A DNA stretch of 53,681 bases, from the NCBI RefSeq assembly GCF_947072515.1, contig NZ_CAMTIG010000024.1, forward strand, positions 1-53,681, written 5' to 3'. The notes beneath the pieces were generated by a model. It was not told the origin of the DNA, made no database searches, and saw nothing but the letters and a program-made list of their open reading frames with translations. Shown piece by piece: positions 43,271-52,161 of the stretch; within the stretch, counting starts at the first letter, position 1, and each line of letters begins with the position of its first letter. The DNA comes from an uncultured Clostridium sp. GTDB taxonomy: Bacteria; Bacillota; Clostridia; Clostridiales; Clostridiaceae. The position numbers were made by a program, and so were the translations under genes.

Positions 43271-44321
43271 AGTTTTAATGATAACAGGAAGTTTCCCAAA
43301 GGATAAATGTGGAGTTGGGGATTACAGTAGTTTATTAACGGAAGAGCTAGAAAAGAAAATAGATGTAAAAGTACTAACTAGCACAAAAAATATAATGAAA
43401 AAAGATATAAATAATTCTATTGATAGCTGGAAACTTAGTAACATATTTAAAATTCTAAAAGAAGTTCATGGAATGAAAAGAGAAATAGTTCATATTCAAT
43501 ATCCAACAATAGGATATGGCAAATCTGTAGGAATAAATATATTGCCATTATTTTTAAGGATAAAAGGATATAAAGTTATTACAACAATCCATGAATATAG
43601 TGATAACTCAAAATTAGGGAAAATAAGAACAGGATTAAGTGCATTATTTTCAAATGAAACAATAGTTGTTGATGAAAGATATAAAGATGATATGCTAAAA
43701 AGCTTTTGGCTAAAAAATAAGAAAATAAATTATGTGAATATAGCATCTAATATACCTAAGAGTAAAAAGAAAAAAGAAATCCATTCAGAAAATAAAGTTA
43801 TGGGCTATTTTGGATTTATAAATGAATCAAAAGGTATAGAAACAATATTAGAAGCTATGAAAAAGCTAAAAGATAGAAATGAATTGAAAACCAAATTTTT
43901 AATAATAGCAGAGCTAAATGAGAAGAATGAATATCATAAAAAACTATTAGAACAGATTAAAGAATTTGGATTAAAAGAGTGGATAACTATAACAGGGTAT
44001 TTAGAGGCAAATAGAGTAGGGGAATACATAAAGGATACAGATTATTTTGCACTACCTTTTGTAAATGGATACTCTCCTAAAAATGGAAGCATGTTAGCTG
44101 CATTACAAGAAAATAAAATGGTAATAACAACAAAGGCAAAATATGATTATAAAGACTTTGAAGGATTAATACTTTTAGAAAAATATAATGATGTAGACAA
44201 GCTAACAGAAATAATAAAAGATATGCAAGAAGAAAAATATAAAAATCACAAGATAAACATAGAAAAATTTACATGGGGATATGTAAGGGATGAACATATA
44301 AAAATATATGAGTATATATAA
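43260..44321 (+). CDS. glycosyltransferase, GT4-like
   Basis: A 353-aa GT-B-like protein. The N-terminal MITGSFPKDKCGVGDYSSLL is a typical glycine loop of GT4 enzymes. HIQYPTIGYGKSVG and IHEYSD follow, then a C-terminal half with MGYFGFINESKGIETILEA, ITGYLEANRVGEYI and YFALPFVNGYSPKNGSMLAA. The usual ExxxxxE donor motif is not clear, so the fold is more certain than the donor. The gene starts inside the preceding transferase gene and is followed by rfbA 12 bases later. Confidence 0.82.
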   Translation: MKRKVLMITGSFPKDKCGVGDYSSLLTEELEKKIDVKVLTSTKNIMKKDINNSIDSWKLSNIFKILKEVHGMKREIVHIQYPTIGYGKSVGINILPLFLRIKGYKVITTIHEYSDNSKLGKIRTGLSALFSNETIVVDERYKDDMLKSFWLKNKKINYVNIASNIPKSKKKKEIHSENKVMGYFGFINESKGIETILEAMKKLKDRNELKTKFLIIAELNEKNEYHKKLLEQIKEFGLKEWITITGYLEANRVGEYIKDTDYFALPFVNGYSPKNGSMLAALQENKMVITTKAKYDYKDFEGLILLEKYNDVDKLTEIIKDMQEEKYKNHKINIEKFTWGYVRDEHIKIYEYI

Positions 44322-44333
44322 AAGGGGAAAAGA

Positions 44334-45236
44334 ATGAAGGGAATTATTTTAGCAGGTGGAAGTGGGACAAGACTTTATCCAGTAACAAAGGCAATGTCAA
44401 AGCAAATGGTACCAATATATGATAAGCCAATGATATATTATCCAATGTCAGTTTTAATGCTTGCAGGGATTAAAGATATATTAATAATATCTACACCAAG
44501 AGATATAGTAAATTTCAAGGAACTTTTTAGAGATGGAAGTGAGTTTGGATTAAATATAGAATATGCAATTCAAGAAGAACCAAATGGACTAGCAGAAGCG
44601 TTTATTATAGGTGAAGAGTTTATTGGAGATGATAATGTTGCAATGATACTTGGAGATAACATCTTCTATGGACAAAACTTTTCAAGTCATCTTTTAGAAG
44701 CAGCAGAAATGAAAGGTGGAGCAACAGTATTTGGATATTATGTACAAGATCCAAAAGCTTTTGGAGTAGTTGAGTTTGATAAGACTGGGAAGGTTATTTC
44801 TTTAGAGGAAAAACCAGAAAATCCAAAGTCAAAGTATGCAGTTCCAGGTCTTTATTTTTATGACAACACAGTTGTTGAAAAGGCAAAGAATCTTAAACCT
44901 TCTGATAGAGGAGAGCTTGAAATTACAGATTTAAATAGAGTTTATATGGAAGAAGGAAACTTAAAGGTAAATCTTTTAGGAAGAGGAATGGCTTGGCTTG
45001 ATACAGGAACTCATGAATCAATGTTAAAAGCTTCAAATTTTGTAGAAGCAGTTCAAACAACTCAAGGAACATATATTGCATGTCTTGAGGAAATTGCCTA
45101 TAGAAAAGGTTGGATAAATAGTTCAGAAGTAATAAATTTAGCAAAACCTTTAATGAAAACAGGGTATGGAAAATATCTTATGGATATTGTAGAAGAAAAG
45201 GAAAAAGGAAGAGCTGAAGTAGCAGCTACATTATAG
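44334..45236 (+). CDS. rfbA: glucose-1-phosphate thymidylyltransferase
   Basis: A 300-aa cytosolic enzyme forming dTDP-glucose, the first step to dTDP-L-rhamnose. It has the N-terminal [34 protein letters not shown], the metal site [19 protein letters not shown] and the late [10 protein letters not shown]. It is about 10 residues longer than the usual 289 because of a C-terminal Glu/Lys-rich tail. It is the first of four rhamnose-precursor genes in the order A-C-D-B. Confidence 0.96.
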   Translation: MKGIILAGGSGTRLYPVTKAMSKQMVPIYDKPMIYYPMSVLMLAGIKDILIISTPRDIVNFKELFRDGSEFGLNIEYAIQEEPNGLAEAFIIGEEFIGDDNVAMILGDNIFYGQNFSSHLLEAAEMKGGATVFGYYVQDPKAFGVVEFDKTGKVISLEEKPENPKSKYAVPGLYFYDNTVVEKAKNLKPSDRGELEITDLNRVYMEEGNLKVNLLGRGMAWLDTGTHESMLKASNFVEAVQTTQGTYIACLEEIAYRKGWINSSEVINLAKPLMKTGYGKYLMDIVEEKEKGRAEVAATL

Positions 45237-45243
45237 GGGGGAT

Positions 45244-45822
45244 ATGGTGAGTAACTTTAATTTTATAGAAACAAAAATAAAAGATTTATATATTATAGAG
45301 CCAAAATGTTTTGGAGATGATAGAGGATATTTTATGGAAAGCTATAGTAAAAAAGCATTTAATGAAGCTGGACTTACTATGGAATTTGTACAAGATAATG
45401 AATCACGCTCTAAAAAAGGTGTTTTAAGAGGAATGCATTTTCAAACTAAGTATACTCAAGGAAAATTAGTTAGGGTAACTGATGGAGCTGTTTATGATGT
45501 AGCAGTTGATTTAAGAAAAGGTTCACCAACTTATGGTGAATGGGAAGGAATTCTTTTAACAGCAGAAAATAAAAAGCAGTTTTATGTTCCAGAAGGGTTT
45601 GCACATGGATTTTTAGTAGTTTCAGATTATGCAACTTTTAATTATAAATGTACAGATTTTTATGCACCAGAATATGATGGGGGAGTTCTTTGGAATGACC
45701 CAGAAATCGGTATAGAATGGCCATTAGAAGGAATAAAAGAAGTATCACTTTCAGAAAAGGATAAAAATCAAAAGACATTAAAAGAATTAGATTTACCATT
45801 TGTATATAAGGAGGAAAATTAA
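45244..45822 (+). CDS. rfbC: dTDP-4-dehydrorhamnose 3,5-epimerase
   Basis: A 192-aa cupin-fold epimerase catalysing the third step of dTDP-L-rhamnose synthesis. The motif VLRGMHFQ carries the catalytic His, VRVTDGAVYDVAVDLRKGSP is the core block, and FYVPEGFAHGFLV and the Tyr-containing CTDFYAPEYDGGVLWNDPEI complete the active site. A G-rich ribosome site (GGGGGG) sits about 3 bases before the ATG. It starts 7 bases after rfbA. Confidence 0.96.
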   Translation: MVSNFNFIETKIKDLYIIEPKCFGDDRGYFMESYSKKAFNEAGLTMEFVQDNESRSKKGVLRGMHFQTKYTQGKLVRVTDGAVYDVAVDLRKGSPTYGEWEGILLTAENKKQFYVPEGFAHGFLVVSDYATFNYKCTDFYAPEYDGGVLWNDPEIGIEWPLEGIKEVSLSEKDKNQKTLKELDLPFVYKEEN

Positions 45823-45823
45823 T

Positions 45824-46741
45824 ATGAAAATTCTTATAACAGGTGGAAAAGGACAACTTGGAAATGAACTTATTAGCATTATAAAAACAGGACAAGGTGA
45901 AATTGGAACATTAGAAAGGGCTAAAACATATGAAGCCCTTTCATATGATGTAGATAAACTTGATATAACAAATTTAGAAAAGGTTAAAGAAGTTCTAAAA
46001 ATTGAAAAGCCAGATGTAGTTATAAACTGTGCTGCAGCAACAAATGTTGATGGTTGTGAGACTAACGAAGATTTAGCATTTAAGGTAAATACTTTAGGAG
46101 CTAGAAATTTAGCCATGGTTTCAGAAGAAATTGGAGCAAAACTTGTTCAAGTTTCAACAGATTATGTTTTTAGTGGAGAAACTAGAGAAAAGCCATTTAA
46201 AGAATATGATTTAGCAGCACCATATAGTGTTTATGGAAAAACAAAGCTTATGGGAGAAGAGTATGTAAAACAGTATTCAACTAAGAGCTTCATAGTAAGA
46301 ACAGCATGGCTTTATGGATATATAGGACATAACTTTGTTTACACTATGAGAAAACTTGGAGAAGATAGAGATTTCTTAACAGTGGTAAATGACCAAAAGG
46401 GAAATCCAACATCTGCAAATGATTTAGCGTATCATATATTAAAACTTATAGAAACAGAAGAGTATGGAATATATCATTGTACAGGAAAAGGTGAGTGCAC
46501 ATGGTATGATTTTGCTAAAAAAATAATGGAACTTTCAAATATAAACTGTGATGTAAGACCATGTACATCAGAGGAATTTAAAACTCCAGCAAAGAGACCA
46601 GAATATTCATCACTTGATAATATGATGCTTAGAAATACTATTGGTGATGAAATGAGAAACTGGGAAGATGCAATAGAAAGTTTTATTAAAAAACTAGATG
46701 TAGAAAAAGAAGCAGATATAAAGGTAGTGCAAAAGGTTTAA
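45824..46741 (+). CDS. rfbD: dTDP-4-dehydrorhamnose reductase
   Basis: A 305-aa NAD(P)H-dependent short-chain reductase giving dTDP-L-rhamnose. It has the N-terminal dinucleotide loop ITGGKGQLGNEL, then NCAAATNVDGCE and VSTDYVFSG. The catalytic pair lies in YSVYGKTKLMGE (YxxxK), followed by RTAWLYG. ATG 45824 is chosen because AAGGAGG ends 9 bases upstream; the frame is open to a TTG at 45800 inside rfbC without a site. Confidence 0.95.
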   Translation: MKILITGGKGQLGNELISIIKTGQGEIGTLERAKTYEALSYDVDKLDITNLEKVKEVLKIEKPDVVINCAAATNVDGCETNEDLAFKVNTLGARNLAMVSEEIGAKLVQVSTDYVFSGETREKPFKEYDLAAPYSVYGKTKLMGEEYVKQYSTKSFIVRTAWLYGYIGHNFVYTMRKLGEDRDFLTVVNDQKGNPTSANDLAYHILKLIETEEYGIYHCTGKGECTWYDFAKKIMELSNINCDVRPCTSEEFKTPAKRPEYSSLDNMMLRNTIGDEMRNWEDAIESFIKKLDVEKEADIKVVQKV

Positions 46742-46771
46742 AACAAGAGGATATAAGAGGAGAGTAAAGAT

Positions 46772-47821
46772 ATGAAAACTTATTTAGTAACAGGTGGAGC
46801 AGGGTTTATAGGATCAAACTTTGTTTTATATATGCTTAATAAATATAACGATATAAAAATAATAAATTTAGATAAATTAACTTATGCAGGAAACTTAGAA
46901 AACTTAAAAGAGATAGAAAATGATGAGAGACATATCTTTGTTCAAGGAGATATTTGTGATGGAGAACTAGTTTCAAAACTTTTTGAAGAGTATGAAATAG
47001 ATTATGTAGCTCACTTTGCAGCAGAATCACATGTTGACAGAAGTATAAGAGAACCAGAAGTATTTGCAAAAACAAATGTTTTAGGAACTGTTAATCTTTT
47101 AAACTGTGCAAAAAATGCATGGGAAGTGGATGGAATGTGGAAAAAAGGAGTTAAATTTCTTCATGTTTCAACAGATGAAGTATACGGTTCTTTAGATGAA
47201 ACAGGATTCTTTATGGAAACTACACCACTTGATCCTCACAGCCCATATTCATCAAGTAAAGCTGGATCAGATTTAATGGTAAAAGCCTATGCTGATACTT
47301 ATAAAATGCCAGTTAATATAACAAGATGTTCAAATAATTATGGACCATTCCAGTTTCCAGAAAAGCTTATACCACTATTAATAAACAACTGCTTAAGTCA
47401 TAAAGACTTACCTGTTTATGGAGATGGAATGAATATAAGAGATTGGTTATTTGTAGAAGACCATGCAAAAGCAATTGATATGGTAATCAATAATGGTAGA
47501 CTTGGAGAAGTTTATAACGTTGGTGGACATAATGAAAGAACAAATATTCAAATAGTTAAGACTGTTATTAATTACTTAAGTGAAAATGTGGATAAAGAAA
47601 TAACTGAAAACTTAATTAAATATGTAGAAGATAGAAAAGGTCATGATAGAAGGTATGGAATAGATCCAACAAAGATAAAAGAAGAACTTGGATGGTATCC
47701 AGAAACTACTTTTGAAGTAGGAATAAAGAAAACAATAAAATGGTACCTAGATAATAAAGAATGGATGGAAAATATAACTTCAGGAGATTATCAAAAGTAC
47801 TATTCTAAAATGTATAAATAG
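46772..47821 (+). CDS. rfbB: dTDP-glucose 4,6-dehydratase
   Basis: A 349-aa NAD+-dependent dehydratase making dTDP-4-keto-6-deoxyglucose, the second step to rhamnose. It has VTGGAGFIGSNF, the HFAAESHVDRSI block and VSTDEVYGSL (catalytic Asp-Glu). YSSSKAGSD is the YxxxK pair, followed by RCSNNYGPFQFPEKLIP. AGAGGAGAG precedes the ATG. It completes the four-gene rhamnose set and is followed 9 bases later by another glycosyltransferase. Confidence 0.96.
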   Translation: MKTYLVTGGAGFIGSNFVLYMLNKYNDIKIINLDKLTYAGNLENLKEIENDERHIFVQGDICDGELVSKLFEEYEIDYVAHFAAESHVDRSIREPEVFAKTNVLGTVNLLNCAKNAWEVDGMWKKGVKFLHVSTDEVYGSLDETGFFMETTPLDPHSPYSSSKAGSDLMVKAYADTYKMPVNITRCSNNYGPFQFPEKLIPLLINNCLSHKDLPVYGDGMNIRDWLFVEDHAKAIDMVINNGRLGEVYNVGGHNERTNIQIVKTVINYLSENVDKEITENLIKYVEDRKGHDRRYGIDPTKIKEELGWYPETTFEVGIKKTIKWYLDNKEWMENITSGDYQKYYSKMYK

Positions 47822-47830
47822 GGAGAAGAT

Positions 47831-48925
47831 ATGATAATATTTAATGCGTTGCAAACTTCACTAAGTGGAGGTATTGGAAGATATAGCTTTGAGTTATCAA
47901 AGGAATTATATAAGCAAAAAATAGATATGAAAATAGTTATTCGAAAAGAAGACTATAAAGATTTTTCCTTTGCAAAAGATGAAGATTTAATAATAGCAGA
48001 AGGAATAACGAATAGTATTCAAAGAAATCTATACGAGCAAATAAAATTGCCACGTATGATATATAGAAAGTATCCAGATGCAAAAATACATTATCCAGAT
48101 TCAATGGCACCGATTTTTGCTAAAAATTATAGTATTATAACGGTACATGATATAGCATTTAGAAGTTTAAAGAAAGTATTTAAACTAAAAACTGTATTAT
48201 GGAAAAACTTTATAACAAAGATTTCATTAAAAAAAGCAGACAAAGTTATAGCAATAACGGAGTTTACAAAAGATGAGATAAACAAATACTACAATTTAAA
48301 AGATAAATCAAAAATAGATGTTGTATATAATGGGTTTAATGATTTTAGTAAGGACAATATTGAAGAAAAAAATATAAGAGATGAAATTAAGAACATTAAA
48401 GGTGAATACATTTTTACTATAAATACAATATCACCTAGAAAAAATGTAGATGGAATAATAAAGGCATTTAATGAAATTAAAGATAAAACAAACTTTAAGT
48501 TAGTTATTGGTGGAGCTAATGGATGGCTTTATAATGAAGTGCATGAATTAGTGGATACTTTAAAAATAAGAGATAGAGTCATTTTTACTGGAAAAGTAAA
48601 TGATGATGAATTAAAATTCTTATATAAAAATACAAGTTTATTTATCTATGCATCATTTTATGAAGGTTTTGGATTATCACCATTAGAAGCTATGAGTTAT
48701 AAAAAGCCTTGTTTAGTATCTAATGTAACATCTATGCCAGAAGTTGTAGGAAAAAGTGCAATATTAATAGATCCATATAATATTAAAAATATGGCAGAAA
48801 AAATGATAGAAACTATAGATAATAGAACTATAAGAGAAGAAATGAGTAAACTTGGAAGTAAGAGAATAGAGTTTTTCTCATGGGAGAAATGTGCTAAAGA
48901 TACTGTTAAGACATATACACGGTAA
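47831..48925 (+). CDS. GT4-family glycosyltransferase
   Basis: A 364-aa GT-B transferase. The N-terminal TSLSGGIGRYSFELSKEL is the glycine loop. The middle has SIITVHDIAFR and KVIAITEFTKDEI, and the C-terminal domain has FTINTISPRKNVDGIIKAF, RVIFTGKVNDDELKFLY and the donor motif YASFYEGFGLSPLEAMSYKK (ExxxxxE). It is close to mannosyl/rhamnosyltransferases of Gram-positive polysaccharide loci. GGGAGA sits just before the ATG. The wzx-like flippase follows. Confidence 0.92.
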   Translation: MIIFNALQTSLSGGIGRYSFELSKELYKQKIDMKIVIRKEDYKDFSFAKDEDLIIAEGITNSIQRNLYEQIKLPRMIYRKYPDAKIHYPDSMAPIFAKNYSIITVHDIAFRSLKKVFKLKTVLWKNFITKISLKKADKVIAITEFTKDEINKYYNLKDKSKIDVVYNGFNDFSKDNIEEKNIRDEIKNIKGEYIFTINTISPRKNVDGIIKAFNEIKDKTNFKLVIGGANGWLYNEVHELVDTLKIRDRVIFTGKVNDDELKFLYKNTSLFIYASFYEGFGLSPLEAMSYKKPCLVSNVTSMPEVVGKSAILIDPYNIKNMAEKMIETIDNRTIREEMSKLGSKRIEFFSWEKCAKDTVKTYTR

Positions 48926-48948
48926 AGAAAGATTAAAAAGGAGTAACT

Positions 48949-50328
48949 ATGAATATAAAAGGAAGTATAGCAAGAGTTTTTTCAGCAAATTTACTAACTA
49001 TGGTGAGTGGGATATTAATTGGGTTTATAGTCCCAGCAGTTTTATCATTAGACTCATATGCATACGTAAAGACTTATATGCTATATGTTGGTTATATAGG
49101 TTTTTTACATTTTGGTTTTATTGATGGAATGTATATAAAATATGGTGGAAAATCAATTGATGAAATAGATAAATCAGTTTTAAAGGCAGAGCATAATATT
49201 TTTATCATTATGCAAACAATAATGACATTAATAATTGTTACTATAGCAATAATAACAAAAGATTTTATTTTAATATTATTTGGAATAAGCATATTGCCAA
49301 TAAATACAGGATCCTTTCATAAACTATTTTATCAATCAACAGGGCAATTTAAAAGTTTTGCTAAAACATCATATATTTACTCTATTATTTATTTAACTAT
49401 AAATATGATTGGAGCATATGTATTAAAGTCTGATAATTACATATTCTATTGTTTAGCAAGCTTAATTGGACATATTGTGGTATTTTCTATTTTAGAAATA
49501 AAGATTTGTAAAGAATTTAGAGGCATAAAAGCAACTTATACTAAGGATTTGAAAAATAATATTAAAGTTGGAGCTGTAATATTAATTGCAAACTTAGGAG
49601 TTATGATATTTAGTGCAGCAGATTTATGGTTTGTAAAAATAGGATTGTCAAAAGAGAGTTTTGCATATTATTCTTTTGCAATATCAATGTTAAATATAAT
49701 AAATGTAATGATAATGTCAGTATCAATTACTTTTTATAATTTTTTAGCTAAAGAAGAAAATGAAGAATTAGTATTGAAATTAAAAAATTACTTTATTTTA
49801 TTTGGTGGTTTGTGTAGTTTTGCATATTTTGGATTTGCAATGATAGTAAATATATTTATAAAAAAATATACACCAGCTTTAGAAATAATAGCTATATCTT
49901 TTGCAGGATTTCCTTATATTATAGTTATAAAAGGGTTATTAGTAAACTTATATAATGCAAGGAAAGATGAAAAAAAATATTTAAAAGTTATGCTCAGTAT
50001 GGTAGCAATATCAATAGTATACAATCTAATTGCAATAATTATATTTAAAACAATGGAGAGTATAGCTATGGCTACATTATTATCATTTATTACATGGTAT
50101 ATATATTCAAGTTATGATTTAGGATATACAAAAGTAAGAAAAAAAGAAATTTTATACTTGGCAATAGTATTAGTTGCATTTTTAATCACAACTAATACAA
50201 TGCATTGGATTGTAGGGGCAGTAATGTATTTGATTATATATACGTTAGTAAGTTTTTGTATGTATAACAAAGAAATAAATGAAGCAATTGGATTTATTAG
50301 TAGTAAATTAAAAGCAATCAGAGTATAA
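48949..50328 (+). CDS. wzx: Wzx-like polysaccharide flippase
   Basis: A 459-aa integral membrane protein with about 12-14 hydrophobic segments, of the MATE/polysaccharide transporter superfamily. The N-terminal SIARVFSANLLTMVSGILIGFIVPAVL segment and the FGFIDGMYIKYGGK loop resemble other Gram-positive Wzx proteins. It should move lipid-linked repeat units to the outer face for Wzy. AAAGGAG precedes the ATG. It is the last clear biosynthetic gene of the operon; 110 bases follow before the amidase gene. No Wzz-like chain-length gene or capsule tyrosine kinase is in the window. Confidence 0.88.
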   Translation: MNIKGSIARVFSANLLTMVSGILIGFIVPAVLSLDSYAYVKTYMLYVGYIGFLHFGFIDGMYIKYGGKSIDEIDKSVLKAEHNIFIIMQTIMTLIIVTIAIITKDFILILFGISILPINTGSFHKLFYQSTGQFKSFAKTSYIYSIIYLTINMIGAYVLKSDNYIFYCLASLIGHIVVFSILEIKICKEFRGIKATYTKDLKNNIKVGAVILIANLGVMIFSAADLWFVKIGLSKESFAYYSFAISMLNIINVMIMSVSITFYNFLAKEENEELVLKLKNYFILFGGLCSFAYFGFAMIVNIFIKKYTPALEIIAISFAGFPYIIVIKGLLVNLYNARKDEKKYLKVMLSMVAISIVYNLIAIIIFKTMESIAMATLLSFITWYIYSSYDLGYTKVRKKEILYLAIVLVAFLITTNTMHWIVGAVMYLIIYTLVSFCMYNKEINEAIGFISSKLKAIRV

Positions 50329-50361
50329 GATAAAAAATTAGAAATAAGAACTATTGCAGAG

Positions 50362-50377
50362 AATACTAATTAGTATT
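50362..50377. promoter_or_regulatory. perfect 16-base palindrome between wzx and the amidase gene
   Basis: AATACTAATTAGTATT is fully self-complementary. It may be an operator or a weak RNA hairpin; no T-run follows, so it is not a terminator. A -35-like TTGCAG (50354-50359) lies just upstream, but no clear -10 follows. Confidence 0.35.
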
Positions 50378-50437
50378 TAAGAAACAAAAGGACAAGCTAA
50401 GAGAGAATTAAAAATATAAAGATTATAGGGTGAGAAG

Positions 50438-51994
50438 ATGAAAAAAAGAATATTAAGAATTAGCATGACCGCAATAGTTATGATGTTGAGTTTTTCAAAT
50501 GTAGCAATGGCAAGTGAAACTAAAGAGGAGTCTTTAAATAAGGCAGTAAAAATTGAAGAAAACTTAAAGGGTAAATCTACAGAAACTAAATTTGCAGATG
50601 ATGATAAGTTAGAAATTTCACTAGAGGATTACTTAGAAGTAAAAGATAAAGTAAAAGGCTTTAGTGAAGAAAAAATGACTCCTAAAAAGAGCACAGTAAC
50701 ACCAAATGGAGTTACTATAAATGAAACAAACTTTAAATGGGCAGGAAGTTTAGATTTAACGAATACGCCTAAAAAAATGATAATGCATCATATAGATGCG
50801 TCAAGACCAGGTTCAACAATACCAGTAACAGATATTCATAATTGGCACTTAGCAAATGGATGGTCAGGAATAGGATATCATTTCTATGTAACAAAAACAG
50901 GACAAGTTTTTAGAGGAAGACCAGAAGAGGCTATAGGAGCTCATGCATCTGGATATAATGTTGATACTATAGGAATAGCAGTTGAAGGAAAGTATCAAAC
51001 TGAAAATATGCCAGAGGCACAAAGAAAGGCTGTTATTAAATTAGGACAATATGTAAGGAGTAAGTATGGAATGAATGAGATTTTAAGACATAAAGATGTA
51101 AATTCAACTAGTTGTCCAGGAAAGAATTATCCTCTTGACCTTATAAAAAAAGAGATAAACTCTTATGAGCATGGAAATTTTAATAAACTTGTTTATAGAA
51201 CACATGTACAAGATAAGGGATGGCAAGAGTTTAAAATGGATGGTCAAACTAGTGGAAGCGTTGGAGAAGGAAAAAGACTAGAAGGAATAAGAATAAAGTT
51301 AAATGGAGCTATTCCAAATGGAAATATAAAATATAGGACACATATAGAAGATATTGGATGGCAAGATTGGAAAAGAAATGGAGAACTTTCAGGAACAGAA
51401 GGACAAGCTAAAAGATTAGAAGCTATAGAAATACAGTTAGAAAATACAGGAAAATATGATGTTGCATATAGAACTCACGTAGAAGATATCGGGTGGCAAG
51501 ACTGGAAAAGAAGTGGGGAAACAAGTGGAACAGAAGGCCAAGGAAAAAGATTAGAAGCCATAGAAATAAAAATAGTAGAAAAATTACCGGCTAAAGTAGA
51601 ATATAAAACACATGTAGAAATTGATGGTTGGCAAAACTGGAAATCAAACGGTGAATTAAGTGGAACTGTATCACAGGCTAAAAGATTAGAAGGAATTCAG
51701 ATAAAGACTCAAAATTTACCTGCAAATGCAAGTATAGTGTATAGAACACATATAGAAAATATCGGATGGCAAGATTGGAAAAGAAATGGAGAATTTTCAG
51801 GAACGGAAGGTCAAGCAAAAAGATTAGAAGGTATAGAAATAAAATTAGAAAACGCTCCAGGATATAGAGTAGAATATAGAACACATGTAGAAGATATTGG
51901 ATGGCAAGGCTGGAAAAAGAATGGAGAAATGTCAGGAACAGAAGGTCAAGCAAAAAGATTAGAAGCAATAGAAATAAAAGTAGTAAAAAATTAG
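50438..51994 (+). CDS. secreted N-acetylmuramoyl-L-alanine amidase with six ChW repeats
   Basis: A 518-aa secreted wall hydrolase. A signal peptide (about 1-26, ending AMA-SE) and a charged linker lead to a type-2 amidase/PGRP domain (about 100-240). Zinc ligands appear as MHH (about 117), RHKD (about 218) and the Cys in TSCPG (about 225). YHFYVTKTGQVFRGRP is the family hallmark. From residue 253 six repeats of about 45 residues follow, each with YRTH, GWQ.W and SGT..QAKRLE.I.I, the ChW type (PF07538) thought to mediate wall or surface binding. The fourth repeat is the most divergent (YKTHVEIDGWQNWKSN). GGGTGAG precedes the ATG. Confidence 0.93.
   Translation: MKKRILRISMTAIVMMLSFSNVAMASETKEESLNKAVKIEENLKGKSTETKFADDDKLEISLEDYLEVKDKVKGFSEEKMTPKKSTVTPNGVTINETNFKWAGSLDLTNTPKKMIMHHIDASRPGSTIPVTDIHNWHLANGWSGIGYHFYVTKTGQVFRGRPEEAIGAHASGYNVDTIGIAVEGKYQTENMPEAQRKAVIKLGQYVRSKYGMNEILRHKDVNSTSCPGKNYPLDLIKKEINSYEHGNFNKLVYRTHVQDKGWQEFKMDGQTSGSVGEGKRLEGIRIKLNGAIPNGNIKYRTHIEDIGWQDWKRNGELSGTEGQAKRLEAIEIQLENTGKYDVAYRTHVEDIGWQDWKRSGETSGTEGQGKRLEAIEIKIVEKLPAKVEYKTHVEIDGWQNWKSNGELSGTVSQAKRLEGIQIKTQNLPANASIVYRTHIENIGWQDWKRNGEFSGTEGQAKRLEGIEIKLENAPGYRVEYRTHVEDIGWQGWKKNGEMSGTEGQAKRLEAIEIKVVKN
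51191..51990 (+). repeat. six tandem ChW coding repeats in the amidase gene
   Basis: Six units of about 125-145 bases, starting near 51191, 51331, 51472, 51600, 51736 and 51877, each encoding a ChW module. Units 2, 3, 5 and 6 are most alike (GGATGGCAAGATTGG-type core). The repeats are protein-coding, not a CRISPR array. Confidence 0.85.
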
Positions 51995-52003
51995 TATTTA
52001 AAA

Positions 52004-52055
52004 AGAAAGCTATGGGGTTTTATATAAATAAAAGTAGACTCTATAGCTTTTTTAT
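52004..52055 (+). terminator. terminator of the amidase gene
   Basis: AAAGCTAT/ATAGCTTT stem (52006-52013 with 52043-52050) around a long AT-rich loop, followed by TTT. Confidence 0.7.
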
Positions 52056-52111
52056 AAAAAAATACTGTAATTTAATGTAAATAATACAAAAATAATACAA
52101 AAGTAGAAGAG

Positions 52112-52134
52112 TATATGTTAAAATAGAACATATA
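52112..52134. promoter_or_regulatory. promoter with inverted repeat upstream of the glucosaminidase gene
   Basis: The extended -10 TGtTAAAAT (52116-52124) is embedded in the inverted repeat TATATGTT/AACATATA (52112-52119 with 52127-52134). A weak -35, TACAAA (52096-52101), lies 17 bases upstream. The symmetric site over the -10 could be a repressor operator. Confidence 0.5.
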
Positions 52135-52161
52135 TTATATTTTGTGGGGGATATAGGGAGT

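Noticed and set aside
46836..47075. Leu/Phe-rich antisense frame in rfbB (and similar ones at 44923 and 51678)
   Set aside because: Typical mirror frames of AT-rich coding DNA, without start signals.
48891..49124. A 77-codon frame overlapping the end of the GT4 gene and the start of wzx
   Set aside because: It overlaps two well-supported genes and has no ribosome site or recognisable content.
51191..51990. Regular repeats first considered as a CRISPR-like array
   Set aside because: Units of about 140 bases are in-frame ChW modules within one secreted protein; there are no unique spacers or cas genes.
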